Assembly (NCBI RefSeq): GCF_012276985.1
Contig: NZ_JAAXMM010000002.1
Span: 405,817-469,816 of the forward strand
From: Agrobacterium sp. a22-2
Lineage (GTDB): Bacteria > Pseudomonadota > Alphaproteobacteria > Rhizobiales > Rhizobiaceae
Direction: 5' to 3'
DNA: 64,000 bases
This document shows, piece after piece, positions 17,398 to 25,546 of this stretch (positions are counted from its first letter, which is position 1; every line of letters starts with the position of its first letter). The position numbers were made by a program, and so were the translations under genes. A model generated the notes under the pieces. That model was not told the origin of the DNA, did not search any database, and saw only the letters and a program-made list of their open reading frames with translations.

Positions 17398-17772
17398 TTG
17401 GCCGACGACGACAACCGCATTGAGGTTCTGCCGATCCTGCCGTCGCTGTCGATCGCGGAAAGCCGGGCTTTCTATGGCGATCAACTCGGCTTCGACGAGA
17501 TCGTTCACGAGAGCGGCGATTACCTGATCGTGCGCCGGCAGTTCTGCGGCGCGCCGCTGGAGCTGCATTTCTGGTTGACCGACGACCGTTCGCTCTGCGA
17601 GCGATCCGCGGTCTATCTGCGCGGCGGCGGCATCGACCGGTTGCACGCGGAGTTCACGTCGCGCGCGGTCAAATCCCTGTCGGAGATGACAGTACGACCG
17701 TGGAACATGGAGGAATTCTATGTCTCCGATCTGCACGGCAATCTGCTGAAATTCGGCCGCGTGCCGCAGTGA
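17398..17772 (+). CDS. VOC-family (glyoxalase/bleomycin-resistance-like) protein
   Basis: A 124-aa vicinal-oxygen-chelate protein: ILPSLSIAESRAFYGDQLGF at the start, LHFWLTDD in the middle and a C-terminal EEFYVSDLHGNLLKFGR strand pair typical of the fold. The TTG at 17398 is chosen because AAGAAGG lies 9 bases upstream and it starts 4 bases after the previous stop; the longer frame upstream overlaps the 95-aa gene. It may be a bleomycin-binding-like resistance protein; the substrate is unknown. Confidence 0.75.
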   Translation: MADDDNRIEVLPILPSLSIAESRAFYGDQLGFDEIVHESGDYLIVRRQFCGAPLELHFWLTDDRSLCERSAVYLRGGGIDRLHAEFTSRAVKSLSEMTVRPWNMEEFYVSDLHGNLLKFGRVPQ

Positions 17773-17793
17773 ACGTGGTCTGACCTCGGCTAC

Positions 17794-18171
17794 TCAGCTT
17801 TCGCTGAGAAAGAAGGCGCCGGCGCCGGCCACCAGCCATCCCGCGATCATCAGCATGCCGCCGGTCGGTGCGGCCATGGGGAAGAGACCGAAGCCGAGGA
17901 ATTGTTTGGCGGCGAGATCGCCGGCAAACAAGGCCGCGCCGAACCCCATCAAAAGGGCGGCGGCGGTTGCCGTTCTGATCGAGCGGCGGCCGGCATGCAG
18001 GGCCAGCAGAGCCGGCGCATGGGCAAGACACATGGCCGATGCCGGCCCGAGCAGGGCGCCGCCCATATGAGTGGCGGCGGCGGCCATCGCAACGCCGGCC
18101 GCCCCGATCAGCCCGGCCAGCAGAACAATGATGCGACGGGCCAGGCGGCTGGATGGCATGCCGGGGGGCAT
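17794..18171 (-). CDS. DUF423 small integral membrane protein
   Basis: A 125-aa membrane protein with four hydrophobic segments (LLAGLIGAAGVAMAAAATHM; ALLLALHA region; AALLMGFGAALFAGDL; MLMIAGWLVAGAGAFFL), the length and pattern of DUF423. The ATG at 18171 has AAGGA 8 bases upstream, and its start lies 4 bases after the truncated-globin stop, so the two are co-transcribed. Function unknown. Confidence 0.78.
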   Translation of the reverse strand: MPPGMPSSRLARRIIVLLAGLIGAAGVAMAAAATHMGGALLGPASAMCLAHAPALLALHAGRRSIRTATAAALLMGFGAALFAGDLAAKQFLGFGLFPMAAPTGGMLMIAGWLVAGAGAFFLSES

Positions 18172-18175
18172 GGGG

Positions 18176-18583
18176 CTATTCCTTGTTCTGCATGTGCTGG
18201 GCCAGCCGGACGACCGGTTCCCAGATGATGTCGCGCAGCTTTTCGTTCTCGATCGTGTCCGCCATGGCTTGGCTGAAGCACAGCAGCCATTCGTCATGCT
18301 CCTGCGGTCCGATCTCGGCCACCATATGGCGGCGCCGCAGCATGGGATGGCCGCGTTTCTGCATATAGATCGGCGGGCCGCCGAGATAGCCGGTCAGATA
18401 ATCGTAGAGTTTCTCTTCGCTGCCCGACAGATCGGGCGGATGGATGGCGCGGCAGCGGGCGGCTTCGGGCAGCGTATCCATCAGCTCGTAGAACCGCCGG
18501 GTCAGCGCCCTGACGGTCGGCTCGCCGCCTATGGCCTCGTAGAGAGTGATGGTGTCTTCGCTCAAGCCCTGGATCCTTGTCAT
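18176..18583 (-). CDS. Group II truncated hemoglobin
   Basis: A 135-aa truncated globin: LYEAIGGEPTVRALTRRFYELMDTLPEA, then LYDYLTGYLGGPPIYMQKRGHPMLRRRHM, where the proximal histidine region and the Tyr/Trp pattern of trHbO can be seen, ending in a conserved WLLCFSQAM helix. It likely binds O2 or NO at a heme. It starts at the MTRIQ methionine (18583); the upstream frame is not conserved in style. It forms a tight pair with the DUF423 gene. Confidence 0.88.
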   Translation of the reverse strand: MTRIQGLSEDTITLYEAIGGEPTVRALTRRFYELMDTLPEAARCRAIHPPDLSGSEEKLYDYLTGYLGGPPIYMQKRGHPMLRRRHMVAEIGPQEHDEWLLCFSQAMADTIENEKLRDIIWEPVVRLAQHMQNKE

Positions 18584-18798
18584 CGCACGCTTTTCTTTTG
18601 CCGGTTTAGGCCCGCCCATGCAACGGGCCGAAGCGGCACTGCGGCGATCGGGCACATATTTTGTGAGCGTTGGGACTTGCGGGGTCCTTCATGACAAAGG
18701 CGCCCGCCGGATCCGGTTCCTGTCTGACCGGCGGGGCGACCGGTCTTTTCGGAAAGAGGCGGCGGGCGTTAAGAACGCGCGGGTCTGTCCGTGCCGTT

Positions 18799-19749
18799 TC
18801 AGAGGCACTTTTCTTCCAACACATGCTTCATGAGCCGTGCGGTGTCGGCGGTGAAAAGCGGTCCGTTCTCGTCGTCGTCATCGCCTTCCAGGTGATGGGA
18901 GTTGAGGCTGACGACGAGGTTGTCGCCCGAGCCGCCGTCGATCCTGAAATTGGAGAACCAGGCGCCGCCGCTGTTTCCCGACCGCATCGGATTGCCGCTC
19001 ATGGTGACGATGCCGCCCAGCACCGAGGCCCATTCGCCATCGACACTTTGCAGCACCTTGCCGTCGCCGAAATTGCGGGGATAGCCAACGGCGGTCAGCG
19101 GCGTGGTGGCCGGTATGCCGATCTGCAGGGTGAGGGCGGATTTCTCGTCGTTTTTGTCGGCCAGGATGAAGGCATAGTCATAGGCATAGTTCTTTTCCGG
19201 CACATGATAGGCGTCGAAGATCGACATGCAGCGCCAGCCGACGGTCTGGGCCGCCTTGCCGTCGGCGAAGGCGCGATGAAAGGTGAAGTCGGTGTTCCAG
19301 GCGCCGGCCACAGTGTCGTAGACGCAATGGGCGGCGGTGAGGATGACCTTGATGTCACCGACGAATTGCGCCGTGCAGCGATGGGTCTTTCCGTCCGCCT
19401 TCTTGAAGGTCAGCTTGCCGGTGCTCCAATAGGGGCTATTGGCGTCGGGATGCTCCACCGGTTCCGGCACGCCTTTCAGCTGCTTCTCGGTGCGGTCGCC
19501 GGGCTTGATCTCGAGCGAGCCGGGGTTGAGTTCGCGGTAACGCTTGCGCATGCGCTCCAACTCGTCAGGGCTGACCGTCTCGTCGAGCGGCTCGGCGGCT
19601 TCGATCTCTTCGGCACTGAGCAGGGCCGAGCTGCCGTCATTCTCGTGATTGTCCATTTTGAGGTCGGCACTCAGGCCGGATGTGGCCGTGAGGATCAGAG
19701 ACAGGAATGCCGAACCGACGACATTCCGTCCGGACTGGACGTGAGACAT
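18799..19749 (-). CDS. Secreted trypsin-like serine protease
   Basis: A 316-aa protein. A signal peptide is seen at residues about 10-28 (VVGSAFLSLILTATSGLSA). An acidic pro-region is followed by a trypsin-like domain with the catalytic His in VILTAAHCV, Asp in YDYAFI and Ser in RSGNSGGAW; the usual Pro after GG is replaced by Ala. It is probably periplasmic or secreted. The ATG at 19749 follows AGGAAAGG. The role is unknown; stress or envelope proteolysis is possible. Confidence 0.82.
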   Translation of the reverse strand: MSHVQSGRNVVGSAFLSLILTATSGLSADLKMDNHENDGSSALLSAEEIEAAEPLDETVSPDELERMRKRYRELNPGSLEIKPGDRTEKQLKGVPEPVEHPDANSPYWSTGKLTFKKADGKTHRCTAQFVGDIKVILTAAHCVYDTVAGAWNTDFTFHRAFADGKAAQTVGWRCMSIFDAYHVPEKNYAYDYAFILADKNDEKSALTLQIGIPATTPLTAVGYPRNFGDGKVLQSVDGEWASVLGGIVTMSGNPMRSGNSGGAWFSNFRIDGGSGDNLVVSLNSHHLEGDDDDENGPLFTADTARLMKHVLEEKCL

Positions 19750-19856
19750 GGCATTGAACCTTTCCTGTATTGGGCAACGAGCCCTTGCGGCCGGTCTCCG
19801 AACCGCCACAAGGGTCTCATAGGGGTTTGTTTCAGGGGGGGGACGGAGCGCATTCG

Positions 19857-19892
19857 GTGAGGGCCGAGGCCCTGGTGGGTCTCGGCCCTCAC
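19857..19892. terminator. Perfect 12-bp hairpin after the 231-aa gene
   Basis: GTGAGGGCCGAG (19857-19868) pairs exactly with CTCGGCCCTCAC (19881-19892) around a 12-base loop, 10 bases past the stop of the 231-aa minus-strand gene. There is no T-run, so intrinsic termination is uncertain. Confidence 0.5.
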
Positions 19893-19902
19893 CGTTGCTG
19901 CA

Positions 19903-20598
19903 CTACACCAGAAGCGGCGTACGCAACTCGATGATGCCTCTTTCCGTCATGCCGGCCGACTGCTGATCCTCGATGAAGAGGCCGCGATCCGGGTCGTATT
20001 TCATGACGATCGATTCGACGCCGCCGCCGAATTTCGCCACCGACGAATTGCCGATGATCTTGGTGATGATCGTCTCGCTGGCGAATTGGCTCTGCAGCCA
20101 CACGTAGACATGGGTGAAGGGTGTCATCTGAATCTGCTGCGTGGCCAGCACCGACTGGGCCGAAATCGGCTTGCGCTCGGCCAGCGTCTTGCCGATCATC
20201 GCCGATTGCGACAGGCCGAAGGTCAGAGCCGGATACTGCGAGTAGGGCATATAGTTATTGGCCGCATAGGTGCCGCGCGCGATCTGCGGATCCTTCTGCA
20301 GAGGTCCGAAGATGGCGGCAGGCGTGAAAGGATAGAAGCCGGAATCAAGGGCTGGTCCCGGTGCAACCTCTGAGAGCTTGTCGATCGAAGCACCGTCCGC
20401 GATCTCGGCCGTCGAAGCGTAAATCCAGTAGTCTTCGGTCCAGGTGATGGTGGTGGAGGGAAACGGGTCGATGGAGAGCCACACCACGTTCGGATCGCCG
20501 CTGCCGACTGGTTTTGCCAGCGTCAAACGCTGCCCGGCAGGCTTGATGTATTTCATGTCGTCAGGATCGATATTCAGCGTCAGCGTATATTTGGTCAT
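19903..20598 (-). CDS. Unrecognised 231-aa protein
   Basis: I do not recognise this family. It has no signal peptide or membrane helix. The sequence is rich in Thr, Pro, Ser and Tyr with many short beta-type segments (TITWTEDYWIYAS, FTHVYVWLQSQFASETIITKIIG), which suggests a beta-sandwich cytosolic protein. An AGGAGA ribosome site precedes the ATG. It is divergent from a serine recombinase across 381 bases. Codon use looks like that of its neighbours, so it is probably real. Confidence 0.6.
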   Translation of the reverse strand: MTKYTLTLNIDPDDMKYIKPAGQRLTLAKPVGSGDPNVVWLSIDPFPSTTITWTEDYWIYASTAEIADGASIDKLSEVAPGPALDSGFYPFTPAAIFGPLQKDPQIARGTYAANNYMPYSQYPALTFGLSQSAMIGKTLAERKPISAQSVLATQQIQMTPFTHVYVWLQSQFASETIITKIIGNSSVAKFGGGVESIVMKYDPDRGLFIEDQQSAGMTERGIIELRTPLLV

Positions 20599-20979
20599 GT
20601 CGCAGTCTCCTCTTTTGACGGTGTTGTACCGGGTGCCGGAAGACGCCGAATGCGTCTCTAAAGCGTTCCTATTCGCACAACCTGAGGCGCGATTATTTCA
20701 ACCTTTGAATAGCATCCGGTTTCAGTCATTCAGCAGCGCGCGCGCGGCGGCCACAAGCGCTGCGACCCCTGCAGATCCTGCCCGCAGCCCGGTTATGGCC
20801 ATGATCATGCAACCGATGGAAATATACATCTTTGTGGGGATTTATGGAATTGACAACAACCTAATGGTGTGATCAAAAGGGAACGGTTGTGATACAGTTT
20901 TTCAAGTGATCGACCGGGCTTCATGGGGTGGATCGTTGAATATCTTCTCGTTTGTCTGGAAACCTGACGCGATGGAACC
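20599..20979. other. 381-base intergenic region before the recombinase
   Basis: A divergent promoter region between the 231-aa gene and the serine recombinase. The part from about 20810 to 20960 is AT-richer. A short CG-dinucleotide tract (CGCGCGCGCGG) lies at about 20737. I see no convincing resolvase recombination site or invertible inverted repeat, and no further gene. Confidence 0.5.
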
Positions 20980-21564
20980 ATGAGAATTGGCTATGCGCGC
21001 GTGTCGACATCCGACCAGAACATGGATCTGCAGTTGCAGGCGCTGACGGCGGCCGGATGCGACCGTATTTTCTCGGATCAGGGGCTTTCGGGCGCGTCGC
21101 GGGCCCGGCCCGGGCTGATGCAGTCGTTCGAGCATCTCGGAGCTGGCGACACGCTTGTGGTATGGCGGCTCGACCGGCTTGGGCGCTCGCTGTCGCATCT
21201 GATCGATGTGGTGGCCGAGCTTGGCCGCCGCGACATCGGGCTCTATTCGATCAATGAGTCGATCAACACCGCGTCGGCTGGCGGCATCCTGATCTTCCAC
21301 ATCATGGGGGCGCTTGCCGAATTCGAGCGCACGCTGATTTCGGAACGAACCCGAGCCGGCATGTCGGCGGCCAAGGCGCGTGGCAGCCCGATCGGCCGAC
21401 CCGTCAAGCTGCCGGCCACCGAGATGGATGACGCCATCCACGCCATTCGTATCGAGGGCCGGACGGTCACTGCCGCTGCCGCCGAATTCGGCGTCAGCCG
21501 CGCCACGCTTTACCGCGCCATGCGACGCATGCCGGCCGACAAGGGCACGGCGGCTATGGCCTAG
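20980..21564 (+). CDS. Serine recombinase (resolvase/invertase family)
   Basis: A 194-aa small serine recombinase. The catalytic Ser9 lies in YARVSTSDQN. Conserved arginines appear in VWRLDRLGRSL, and EFERTLISERTRAGMSAAKARG is the E-helix. A C-terminal HTH_7 (VTAAAAEFGVSRATLYRAM) completes the full-length protein. Such enzymes resolve cointegrates or invert DNA. No transposase or partner element is near, so it may be a relic of a transposon or a stand-alone invertase. Confidence 0.88.
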   Translation: MRIGYARVSTSDQNMDLQLQALTAAGCDRIFSDQGLSGASRARPGLMQSFEHLGAGDTLVVWRLDRLGRSLSHLIDVVAELGRRDIGLYSINESINTASAGGILIFHIMGALAEFERTLISERTRAGMSAAKARGSPIGRPVKLPATEMDDAIHAIRIEGRTVTAAAAEFGVSRATLYRAMRRMPADKGTAAMA

Positions 21565-21609
21565 AGACGCCAGCGGCTGCCGGCGGTCTTCGTGGTCATT
21601 CGATGATGC

Positions 21610-22788
21610 TCAGGCGCTCATTGCCAGGGGTTGAGGGGCGTCGGTACAGGACGGCGCCTTGGCCTTGGGGAGCAGTTCCACGACCGTCGTCCAGAGGTGA
21701 TAGAGGGAGCTTGCCGGGATCGTCTTGGCGACGGATTGACCCTCGAGGTCGAGACGGTCGTGCCAGCAGCCGGCCGGCGCATCCTTCAGGTATGACCTGA
21801 ACAGCGCGGCGGCAACGGCTTCCGCCTGCTGCAGGTCTTCCTCTTTTCCATGCGCGCGGTGCTGCATCAGAAACGCCTTTAACAATTCGGTCTGCGGCCA
21901 GAGGCGGCGATACTGTCCGCTTGACGGCGCACCGACTGAGGCGTCATCGAGCAGGAACGCTGATCCTGCCGCCCGCCCGAGAGCCAGCGCTGTCGAAAGC
22001 AGGGCGACGCAAAGCGCGTCATCGTCTTCTCCGGTCAGTGCCGCATGCCGCCGGACCAACCATACCCATTCGCACATGTGCCCCGGCTCAAGCCTGTCCG
22101 ACTGATAGCGATCGGAAAGCTCCCAGCGTGGACCGAAGGACTCGCGCAGAAGTCCTTGGCTTTCATCGTAGAAATGGTCGTGGAGCAGGGCAAAGAGTCT
22201 TGCTTCAACGAGAGGATAGTGCGGGTCATCGTCCGTCTCGCACAGGGCAAGGCTGGCTTCCAGATAATGCATATGCGGATTTTGCCGCCGCGGCACTGTG
22301 CCGGTGCTGTCTTCCGCCCAGCCACCGAAGGGATCGGCGAGCGTCCGATCGATCGCGGCGATCAAGTTCTTGATGTGCCTTCGATACACCGGTCGGCCGG
22401 TGGCCTTCCAGAGCCAGGCCAGCGCCAGCAAGACGCAGGCATTATCATAGAGATCGCGCTCGGGATCGGTCACCGCGTCGCTGAAGCGGTTGAACGCCCG
22501 CGCATAACCGGGCCGGGCACCGGCATTCCAGGCGACGCGATGCAGGTTGCCGAAGGCGCGCTCGGCTTTTTGCAGTGATCCGGCGGGCGCAACATCGAGT
22601 GCTGAGGCATGGGCATAGACATAGATCAGCCGTGCCGCCGTTCTTGTGCGGACGATGCCGCTCGTCTCGGGCGAGCCGTCGAGCTGCAGCGCTTCCATGA
22701 AATGGCCGCGTTGCTCGTCATAGGCAGCCGATGCCCATTTTGGCAGCGCGTCATCGATGAAATAGGTCTTCAGTCGGTCCAGTTCCAT
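21610..22788 (-). CDS. AGE-family sugar epimerase/isomerase
   Basis: A 392-aa (alpha/alpha)6-barrel protein of the N-acylglucosamine 2-epimerase / mannose isomerase group. Typical segments are DLYDNACVLLALAWLWKATG, NPHMHYLEASLAL (catalytic His region), LEPGHMCEWVWLV with its conserved His, and RLWPQTELLKAFL. AAGGAGA sits 6 bases before the ATG at 22788. It lies next to a GT4 protein and a GH130 gene, so epimerisation or isomerisation of mannose or a mannoside is likely; cellobiose 2-epimerase activity is an alternative. Confidence 0.82.
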   Translation of the reverse strand: MELDRLKTYFIDDALPKWASAAYDEQRGHFMEALQLDGSPETSGIVRTRTAARLIYVYAHASALDVAPAGSLQKAERAFGNLHRVAWNAGARPGYARAFNRFSDAVTDPERDLYDNACVLLALAWLWKATGRPVYRRHIKNLIAAIDRTLADPFGGWAEDSTGTVPRRQNPHMHYLEASLALCETDDDPHYPLVEARLFALLHDHFYDESQGLLRESFGPRWELSDRYQSDRLEPGHMCEWVWLVRRHAALTGEDDDALCVALLSTALALGRAAGSAFLLDDASVGAPSSGQYRRLWPQTELLKAFLMQHRAHGKEEDLQQAEAVAAALFRSYLKDAPAGCWHDRLDLEGQSVAKTIPASSLYHLWTTVVELLPKAKAPSCTDAPQPLAMSA

Positions 22789-23226
22789 GCGGGTCTCCTT
22801 CAATGGTGAGCGAAGCGCGTCGGGCCGTGTCGGTTTGGATGCGGGCCGGTGGGTGCGAGCCGGAAATGCGCGGGCGAGGGGCCAGCGGGTTTGCCTGTAC
22901 GATGGACAGGCCGGGGGCTTTGCCACGGCGAGGCAAACCGAATTCAGGCGCTTAAAGCCAAAATTCGGTCCAAAATCATATTCCAGTCTTATTGTCAGGA
23001 ATATTTGTGATATTAATGAGGCGCTTTTACAAATTGCGAGCCGAATTATTTAAATCACAATTGTCAATTTTGAATATTGTTCGTTAATTTGAAGCGATAA
23101 TACGACTGATACGAGTAATTTTATTTTAATTGCGGACCTTTTTTATCTTTAGAACGTTTCGACATGTGTCGGCAATTCTAAATTCCGGCTTGCTTCAACC
23201 TTGTCTTGCACGAAGGGAACACCGGA
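22789..23226. other. 438-base divergent intergenic region, AT-rich at its right end
   Basis: This separates the AGE gene from the GT4 gene. Bases from about 22960 to 23160 are markedly AT-rich compared with the surroundings (runs such as TTATTTAAATCACAATTGTCAATTTTG) and probably hold the promoters for both directions. I see no gene, terminator or clear operator here. Confidence 0.5.
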
Positions 23227-25500
23227 ATGAGCACGTTCAAACGCCTGGCCATCATCGGCAATTCGCTGCCGCGCCGCTGCGGTATAGCGACCTTCAGCAG
23301 CGACCTGCATCGGGCGATGTCGCAGTCCTTCGACAGCATCGAAACCTCCGTGGTGGCGATGACCGACAAGGGTCACACCTATCTCTATCCGCCGCAGGTG
23401 ATTGCCGAAATCCATGATGATGTCCTGTCGGACTATGTAGCGGCGGCCGATCAACTCAATGCCGGCGGTTATGATCTGGTGTCGCTGCAGCATGAGTTCG
23501 GCATTTTCGGCGGCGAGGCCGGCGGCCATATCCTGACCCTGCTGTCGCGCCTGCGGATGCCAGTCGTCACCACGCTGCACACCGTATTGGCGGAACCGAG
23601 CCCGGCGCAAAGGGCGGTTCTCCACCAGATCATCGCGGCGTCTGCGCGCATCGTGGTCATGGCGGAAAAAGGCCGCGAGCTGTTGCAGACCATCTACGGC
23701 ACGCCTTCGTCCAAGATCGATGTCATTGCCCACGGCATTCCGGATGTGGCCTTTGCCGAGCCGGATCTGGCCAAGGCCAAGCTCGGCTTCGCCGACAGAT
23801 CGGTGATCCTGACATTCGGCCTGCTGTCGCCCAACAAGGGTATCGAGGTGATGATCGACGCCATGCCGCTGATTCTTGAGACCTGCCCCAATGCTGTCTA
23901 TGTGGTTCTCGGTGCCACCCATCCGAACCTTTTGCGCGACAAGGGCGAAGCCTATCGCGACAGCCTGCAGGCGCGTGCCGAAGCGCTTGGCGTCGGGACT
24001 AAGGTGCTGTTTCTCGACCAGTTCGTCGACCTGCCGAAACTGCTCGATTTCATCTCGATGTGCGACGTCTACGTCACGCCTTATCTGCATGAAGCGCAGA
24101 TGACCTCGGGAACGCTTGCCTACAGTTTCGGGCTCGGCAAGGCCGTGGTGTCGACGCCCTACTGGCACGCCCGCGAACTGCTGGCCGATGGCCGCGGCTG
24201 CCTCGTGCCGTTCAGTGCGCCGGCCGAGACCGGCCAGGCGATTGCCGAACTGCTCGGCGACGCGCCGCGCCGCCAGGCGATGCGCGAGCTTGCCTATGCC
24301 AGCAGCCGTTCGATGACCTGGGAACACACGGCTGGAAAATATCTGGCGGCGTTCAACGCGGCCCGGCGCAGCCAGCCCCTGCGGCTGGTCGCTCCTGGCG
24401 GGCAGGGCGGGCTTCCGGCGATCGGCGGCGGACCCGGCATCAATTTCGGCCATCTGCTGGCGATGTGCGACGATACCGGCATCTATCAGCACGCCGTGCA
24501 TTCGGTGCCCGATCGCTCGCACGGCTATTGCGTCGACGACAATGCCCGGGCGTTGATCCTCGCCTGCGGCTTGGTGGCGGCGGGCGAGAAGACCATACCC
24601 GACCCGCTGGTGGCCGGTTTCGCGGCCTTCGTCCAGCATGCCTGGAACCCCGACACCGGACGGTTTCGCAACTTCATGAGTTTCAGCCGCAACTGGCTGG
24701 AAGACACCGGTTCGGAAGACAGCCACGGCCGCACGCTCTGGTCGCTGGGCATTGCGGCGTCGACCGATGTGGACCTGTCGCGCCGCCGCTGGGCACAGGC
24801 CCTGTTTCCGAAGGCCATGGAGGCCGTGGAAGGGTTCAGCTCGCCGCGCGCCTGGGCATTCACCCTGCTGGGCCTCGATGGCTATTGCAGCTCCAGGCCC
24901 GAGGACCGCAAAGCGGCCCGTCTTCGTGTCGTTCTTGCCGAGCGGCTGATGGCCCTGCTGGCGTCAGTCGGCACGCCGCAATGGACCTGGTTCGAGGAAG
25001 GGCTTTCCTACGACAATGCGCGGCTGCCGCAGGCCTTGATCCTGACCGGTGTGGCGACGCTCGCGCCGCATTATGTCGAAGCCGGTATCCGCACGCTCGA
25101 GTGGCTGATGACCAAACAGACCGCGCCGCGCGGCCATTTCCGGCCGGTTGGCACGGAGGGCTTTTTCGATCAGCGTAAATCCCCCCGCCTGTTCGATCAG
25201 CAACCCGTCGAGGCGACCGCGACGATTTCGGCCTGCATCGCCGCATGGCGGGTGACCGGCGACAGCGATTGGCGCGACGCCGCCTTGCGGGTCTTCAGCT
25301 GGTTTTCCGGCAATAATGACTTAGGTGTGCCGCTGATCGACGACGAGACCGGCGGCTGCCTTGACGGCCTGCATGCCGACCGGGCCAACCAGAACCGTGG
25401 CGGCGAATCCGTCATCTGCCTGCTGATCAGCAGTGTCGAAATCCGCCAGCTGTCGCGAAACCGCGACAGCCATCCGGGCTTCATCCAGCGGCGCGCCTGA
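23227..25500 (+). CDS. GT4 glycosyltransferase fused to a large C-terminal helical domain
   Basis: A 757-aa two-domain protein. Residues 1 to about 385 are a GT-B family 4 transferase (RRCGIATFSSDL, GHILTLLSRL, IAHGIPDVAF, LSPNKGIEVMIDAM, then the YLHEAQMTSGTLAYSFGLGKAVV donor motif). Residues about 385-757 form a second, mostly helical domain marked by HGYCVDDNARALI (about 431), resembling an (alpha/alpha)6 barrel. It starts at the ATG at 23227 after GAAGGGA. GH130 follows after 46 bases, and the AGE gene is divergent. A role in making or processing mannosides is inferred. Confidence 0.85.
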   Translation: MSTFKRLAIIGNSLPRRCGIATFSSDLHRAMSQSFDSIETSVVAMTDKGHTYLYPPQVIAEIHDDVLSDYVAAADQLNAGGYDLVSLQHEFGIFGGEAGGHILTLLSRLRMPVVTTLHTVLAEPSPAQRAVLHQIIAASARIVVMAEKGRELLQTIYGTPSSKIDVIAHGIPDVAFAEPDLAKAKLGFADRSVILTFGLLSPNKGIEVMIDAMPLILETCPNAVYVVLGATHPNLLRDKGEAYRDSLQARAEALGVGTKVLFLDQFVDLPKLLDFISMCDVYVTPYLHEAQMTSGTLAYSFGLGKAVVSTPYWHARELLADGRGCLVPFSAPAETGQAIAELLGDAPRRQAMRELAYASSRSMTWEHTAGKYLAAFNAARRSQPLRLVAPGGQGGLPAIGGGPGINFGHLLAMCDDTGIYQHAVHSVPDRSHGYCVDDNARALILACGLVAAGEKTIPDPLVAGFAAFVQHAWNPDTGRFRNFMSFSRNWLEDTGSEDSHGRTLWSLGIAASTDVDLSRRRWAQALFPKAMEAVEGFSSPRAWAFTLLGLDGYCSSRPEDRKAARLRVVLAERLMALLASVGTPQWTWFEEGLSYDNARLPQALILTGVATLAPHYVEAGIRTLEWLMTKQTAPRGHFRPVGTEGFFDQRKSPRLFDQQPVEATATISACIAAWRVTGDSDWRDAALRVFSWFSGNNDLGVPLIDDETGGCLDGLHADRANQNRGGESVICLLISSVEIRQLSRNRDSHPGFIQRRA

Positions 25501-25546
25501 GCGCGCCGGCCATTCTCCATCTTCTTAAGAACAACTCGAGGCAATC

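Noticed and set aside
20599..22000. An invertible DNA segment controlled by the serine recombinase
   Set aside because: I found no pair of inverted repeats on both sides of a promoter or gene, and no resolvase res-like sub-sites.
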